Shown here: positions 35,265 through 38,748 of the stretch, in pieces
Layout of the letters: every line of letters starts with the position of its first letter
Position numbering within the stretch: position 1 is the stretch's first letter
Assembly (NCBI GenBank): GCA_023954655.1
Contig: JAGSHH010000007.1
Span: 1 to 38,748, forward strand
Length of the DNA: 38,748 bases
From: Colwelliaceae bacterium
GTDB lineage: Bacteria > Pseudomonadota > Gammaproteobacteria > Enterobacterales > Alteromonadaceae
Reading direction: 5' to 3'
Made by a program: the position numbers and the translations under genes
The notes under the pieces: model-generated
Database searches by the model: none
What the model was told of the DNA's origin: nothing
The model's input: only the letters and a program-made list of their open reading frames with translations

Positions 35265-37814
35265 TTAAAAGCTATAAGTTGCTTTCACGTAGTAGTAACC
35301 ACCACTATAATCAAATGGACCACTTTCGTAGTAAATAGCACCACTCCATGAGCTACCTTCTGGGACTTTCTCAGCTTCTTGGTCAAAAATATTCATTGCA
35401 CCAGCAGAGAATGTTAATGAATCATTGTAGAAATAACTTACTTCAGCATCAAAAGTGAATGCTGAACTAGCTGTTTCTGATCCATCAGATGAAGTATCAT
35501 CTGCGTGTGTTGCATAATATTCGCCGAAGTAGTTAGCACGTATGAACATGCTCACATCTTCCCATGATTGAGCCATGGTTAAGGTGCCACGATGACCCGG
35601 AATACCATCTTCTAAACGTTCGACTTTACCTAGATTAGTTGTTGCAGGATTAAATGAATCAACTTTAGTATCTGTCCAGTTATACGCTAAACTAAATTGC
35701 GTATCACCATCAAATAAATCCATTGAATAATTTGCTACAACATCAACACCTTGAGTAGTTGTATCAAAATCATTTGCAAAATAAGTAACCGCAGAAATTA
35801 ATTCTGGATTAGTAACTCCTGCAGCTTCTAATGCAGCGTAATCATCAGGTTCAACATTAATTTGACTAGATTGAGCTATACGATCAGTCACTTCAATATT
35901 ATAGTAATCCGCAGTCATAAAGAAATCACCATTGGTATAAACCAAACCAAGTGCATAACTTACTGACTCTTCAGGATCTAACTCTTTACCACCATAAAAT
36001 GCAGCAAGAGGGTTTGTTGGTGGAGCAGTGAAACTTTGAATTAACTCACCATCAACCAAAGAAGTAGCCGTATTTACTACATTTGCTTGACCAACAGTTG
36101 GAGCACGGAAACCAGTACTATGAGATGCACGTAATGAAACTTCATCAGATACAACTAATTGAGCAGTCAACTTATAATTTAACGTACTACCAAACGAGGT
36201 AAAGTCTTCGTAACGTAATGCACTACCTAATAACAACGCTTCAGTAACTTGCGCTTCTATATCAGCATATAATGCAAAGCTACGACGAGTATTAATACCT
36301 TGTGCTTCAGGACCAAACCCTTTAAATCCGTGTGAGCCAATGTTAAAACCTTGAGCGGCATAAGGACCCGCTTTCCATGAAGATTCTTCACCAGCAGTTA
36401 TCTCAAAGCTTTCTTCACGCCATTCGGTACCAAGCGCAACATTAACCGGCTCATCAAAACCACCTTCAAACTCTTTAACTATATCAAAGTTAAAGCTTTT
36501 TTCTAGTTGAGTATAACCACCAGTTTTAAAATCAACAGGAGTATCTAAACCTAATGAAGGGTTTAAAGTGTTCTTTAAGATAAATGTTGAAGCGCTACGA
36601 CCTACAGTACCGCTTAAGTCGTAAAACCAACCTTCTAAGAAACCTGATTTTGCTTCACCTTTAGTACCAATAGCTAATGAGGTATCTGTAATATTACCGC
36701 CAAATCGAGGTGTGTAACCACCTGGCATTATTTGGTTCATTGAGAAACAATTAGGATCAGCAACCATTGCTTGGTAGTCATCAGTAGCTAATACGTTAGG
36801 TACATCAGCAGAAACAACTCCACAAGTACGTTCAGCACCCATAGATTGAGCAACATCACCAACTAAAAGAGTATCGCCACCATCATTAGAGAAAACGTTA
36901 CTACGATTGTGTGGGTTACGATAATAGAAACCACCTTCTGCATCACGTTCAGAATAGTTACCAAACATGTAGAATTCTTTATCATCACCTAAATCAAGAC
37001 CAACATTAGCAAATAATGTAATGTCATCTTTGATTTCAGGGCTACCCCAAATCATTGCTGGGTCCGGTACATTATTATTTCCTGCCGCTTGAAGTGCAGC
37101 AGCATCTGGACGTTGAACACTTCGGCTAGTCGCATCAGCATTCTTCAACTGAAAACTTAAGTTAACAAAACCATCTTTAGTAAAAGGTAAACCAATATTA
37201 CCATCAACTATTGTACTTGTACCGTCGCCTTCATAGTATTCACCATGTTTAACTGACAACGAACCACCGTCTGAATCATCTTTTAAAACAAAGTTCATTA
37301 CACCCGCAATTGCATCAGAACCATATTGTGCTGCAGCACCATCACGTAATACTTCAACTTGCTTTAAAGCAACACTTGGAATAACTGAGATGTCAGGGCC
37401 TTGAGCACCATCATTTACACCGCCACCTTGGAAAGCAATAACTGATGCACGATGACGACGCTTACCATTTAATAATATAAGCGTACTGTCTGAAGACAAG
37501 CCACGTAAGTTAACTGGGCGTATTAATGTAGCAGCATCACTGATTGGTTGTTGACGAGCACTAAATGATGGAACAGCACCTTGAAGCATTTCAAGCATAT
37601 CACTTGAAGCACTTCTTCCTAATTCATCACCACCAACAATATCAACAGGTACCGGTGATTCGGCAACAGAACGAGGAGCCGCACGCGAGCCAACAACAGC
37701 AATACGTTCAACTTCTTGTTCAGCGCCTTGATTTTCTTCAGCAAATGAGGGGGCAGTACCTAACGCTAGACCCACAGATAGAGCTAACGTGCCAGCACGA
37801 AATTTAATAGACAT
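35265..37814 (-). CDS. TonB-dependent outer-membrane receptor
   Basis: An 849-residue receptor that imports a large substrate across the outer membrane using TonB energy. A signal peptide of about 25 residues (PSFA) is followed by a TonB-box-like ERIAVVG, then the plug domain (about 55-180) with VNLRGLSSDSTLILLNGKRR, VEVLRDGAAAQYGSDAIAGV and NFVLK. A 22-stranded-type barrel ends in YYYVKATYSF, the BAM-recognition aromatic terminus. Members with this plug sequence are common in marine Alteromonadales; the ligand (siderophore, glycan or peptide) cannot be read from the sequence and no Fur-like box is evident. GGAAGGAA lies before the ATG. Neighbour is a LysR-type regulator. Confidence 0.93.
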   Translation of the reverse strand: MSIKFRAGTLALSVGLALGTAPSFAEENQGAEQEVERIAVVGSRAAPRSVAESPVPVDIVGGDELGRSASSDMLEMLQGAVPSFSARQQPISDAATLIRPVNLRGLSSDSTLILLNGKRRHRASVIAFQGGGVNDGAQGPDISVIPSVALKQVEVLRDGAAAQYGSDAIAGVMNFVLKDDSDGGSLSVKHGEYYEGDGTSTIVDGNIGLPFTKDGFVNLSFQLKNADATSRSVQRPDAAALQAAGNNNVPDPAMIWGSPEIKDDITLFANVGLDLGDDKEFYMFGNYSERDAEGGFYYRNPHNRSNVFSNDGGDTLLVGDVAQSMGAERTCGVVSADVPNVLATDDYQAMVADPNCFSMNQIMPGGYTPRFGGNITDTSLAIGTKGEAKSGFLEGWFYDLSGTVGRSASTFILKNTLNPSLGLDTPVDFKTGGYTQLEKSFNFDIVKEFEGGFDEPVNVALGTEWREESFEITAGEESSWKAGPYAAQGFNIGSHGFKGFGPEAQGINTRRSFALYADIEAQVTEALLLGSALRYEDFTSFGSTLNYKLTAQLVVSDEVSLRASHSTGFRAPTVGQANVVNTATSLVDGELIQSFTAPPTNPLAAFYGGKELDPEESVSYALGLVYTNGDFFMTADYYNIEVTDRIAQSSQINVEPDDYAALEAAGVTNPELISAVTYFANDFDTTTQGVDVVANYSMDLFDGDTQFSLAYNWTDTKVDSFNPATTNLGKVERLEDGIPGHRGTLTMAQSWEDVSMFIRANYFGEYYATHADDTSSDGSETASSAFTFDAEVSYFYNDSLTFSAGAMNIFDQEAEKVPEGSSWSGAIYYESGPFDYSGGYYYVKATYSF

Positions 37815-38339
37815 TTTATTTCCTTCCTAGATGTATAGGTATAATTATTAATTTTTATTATTGCTTAGATAAATCCTTTAATGCAGATCTAAGCTGAATA
37901 AGTTATAAAACAGTAAGATATTCTTTACAAGGGGTGAATCAACTAAAAAATGAGCCCCTACTCGAAAGTTTACTAAGAATATTTCAAGCTTACGAAATAC
38001 TAAAGAAGTTGAATATTCACTTAAGGTTCCAAGCAAGCCAGATAAACTATATTCTCTAGCTTTATTGAATTATTATTACAATCCGAAAAACTTCGTATTA
38101 CCTTTAAATGTCACATAACAAAAACAACTAAAAAGTTAATTTTATATTCAAAAAAAAGATAAAAAACATAAGAATTAAAAAGGAAACACAAACACTGAAA
38201 ACAAAAAAAATACAAAATATTAACTAAAATTTAACAGTGTATACTTTATATTGTTAGTTTATCGCTTAAATAGAGCAACTTACCGCAAAGCGAGGTTGAA
38301 ATTTGTACAATAGAAAGTTAATTTTTAAGAATATTTATT
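37815..38339. promoter_or_regulatory. 525-base non-coding region upstream of the TonB receptor, with an inverted repeat
   Basis: No gene is visible in this very AT-rich stretch. A perfect 8-bp inverted repeat, GCTTAGAT (37863-37870) and ATCTAAGC (37887-37894), lies 49-80 bases upstream of the receptor start and would form a hairpin in its 5' UTR or an operator. The part near 38150-38270 is dense in A/T runs with possible promoter motifs. Nothing else can be supported. Confidence 0.45.
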
Positions 38340-38748
38340 CTATTTCATCTGAGTTGCAATTGTATTTAAAGACAAGCCCAGTATTGATTGTTTCCCTGCA
38401 CTTAAACAAATGATCACTTCTGCTATCGGTAAGTCAGGTAGACAATCTATAGATCTCAATCCAATCAAGTCATGAGGCACTGACGCAGCAGGAACAACGG
38501 TCACAAGGTTTTCATGGCGAACTAATGAAATTAACAATTGAGTTTGACTCGCATCACACAACAAATTGTAATCAATTTGACCTTTTTCTAATCCATCAAT
38601 AACAGTACTATGAAATATACAATTAGGTTCGAATAAAGCTAATGGCAAGGGTCTTTGGTTAAAACTAGCTTTATTTTTTGCAAGCCACATTCCATAGGAT
38701 TGAGAAATAAGTACACCTTCATGACTTTGTGGCAAACGGCTAAGTATG
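38340..38748 (-). CDS. LysR-type transcriptional regulator, C-terminal part (cut by window end)
   Basis: The open frame runs from the stop at 38340 to the last base; the N-terminal helix-turn-helix lies outside. The visible 136 residues are the second half of a LysR effector-binding domain: RLPQSHEGVLISQSYGMWLA, LFEPNCIFHSTVID, an IDYNLLCDASQTQLLISLV helix, then ENLVTVVPAASV and the closing PIAEVIICLSAG. An apparent TTG start at 38735 is not real: the homology continues upstream of it. It may regulate the TonB receptor across the 525-base gap, but both are on the minus strand, so this is only a suggestion. Confidence 0.8.
   Translation of the reverse strand, partial: ILSRLPQSHEGVLISQSYGMWLAKNKASFNQRPLPLALFEPNCIFHSTVIDGLEKGQIDYNLLCDASQTQLLISLVRHENLVTVVPAASVPHDLIGLRSIDCLPDLPIAEVIICLSAGKQSILGLSLNTIATQMK

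Noticed and set aside
38340-38735. Complete small gene starting at TTG 38735
   Set aside because: The frame stays open to the window edge and the upstream residues continue the LysR effector-domain pattern, so it is a truncated larger gene.

Overview
The window is AT-rich bacterial chromosome from a marine gammaproteobacterium, most likely Alteromonadales and probably Colwelliaceae (a Colwellia/Thalassotalea-type genome). This rests on the gene order parE-yqiA-cpdA-yqiB-nudF | tolC ... hldE ... glnE ... ygiF | ygiM ... cca, the low G+C, the preference for TTA/AAA-type codons, and the large TonB-dependent receptor. The genus is inferred; no rRNA gene is present.

Layout. (1) 1-247 does not look like the neighbouring chromosome: it holds an AG/GATA microsatellite, and ParE homology stops abruptly at about 247, so it is probably a chimeric or contaminated contig end. 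(2) 248-3468, minus strand: the 5' part of parE, then yqiA, cpdA, yqiB and nudF, divergent from tolC (3841-5163). (3) 5246-11347: envelope and nitrogen housekeeping genes, namely hldE (LPS heptose), an lpxL-type acyltransferase, a TcpQ-like membrane-anchored protein, and glnE. (4) 11431-18009: an accessory membrane-stress cluster in two plus-strand transcription units. Unit 1 encodes a lipoprotein with an Arg/Ser/Lys-rich tail, a tandem-DUF350 membrane protein and a membrane-embedded spermidine-synthase-like enzyme. Unit 2 encodes a YjfI-like DUF2170 protein, a YjfJ-like PspA/IM30 protein, a YjfK-like DUF2491 protein, a small protein that looks like two ribbon-helix-helix units, and a two-TM K+-channel-like protein. 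Both units start behind the same 13-bp palindrome (GACATATTATGTC at 11431 and 15276, its reverse complement at 15311), which implies one shared regulator. (5) 18109-21655: a Braun-type lipoprotein (Lpp) facing a LysM/YkuD L,D-transpeptidase, then the YgiF-type CYTH-CHAD triphosphatase and the divergent SH3 protein YgiM.

(6) 21729-25655: a surface-polymer operon with a Wzi-like outer-membrane protein, two CDP-glycerol glycerophosphotransferase-like proteins and a TagD-like glycerol-3-phosphate cytidylyltransferase, suggesting a glycerol-phosphate-containing surface glycan. (7) 25727-30790: the leucine operon leuABCD, with a complete transcription attenuator: a 20-codon leader peptide with three consecutive CTC Leu codons, an antiterminator and a terminator. 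(8) 30944-35179: an HD-GYP phosphodiesterase-like protein, a GspA-GspB-like fusion (type II secretion assembly) and cca. (9) 35265-38748: a TonB-dependent receptor, a 525-bp non-coding stretch and the C-terminal part of a LysR-type regulator cut by the window edge.

The conserved backbone (tolC/hldE/glnE/ygiF/ygiM/cca, clustered in E. coli as well) is split by two blocks: the PspA/DUF350/polyamine block plus lpp/ldt between glnE and ygiF, and the glycan/leu/HD-GYP/gspAB block between ygiM and cca. The part most worth following up is the 11.4-18.0 kb cluster with its shared operator and candidate built-in regulator.
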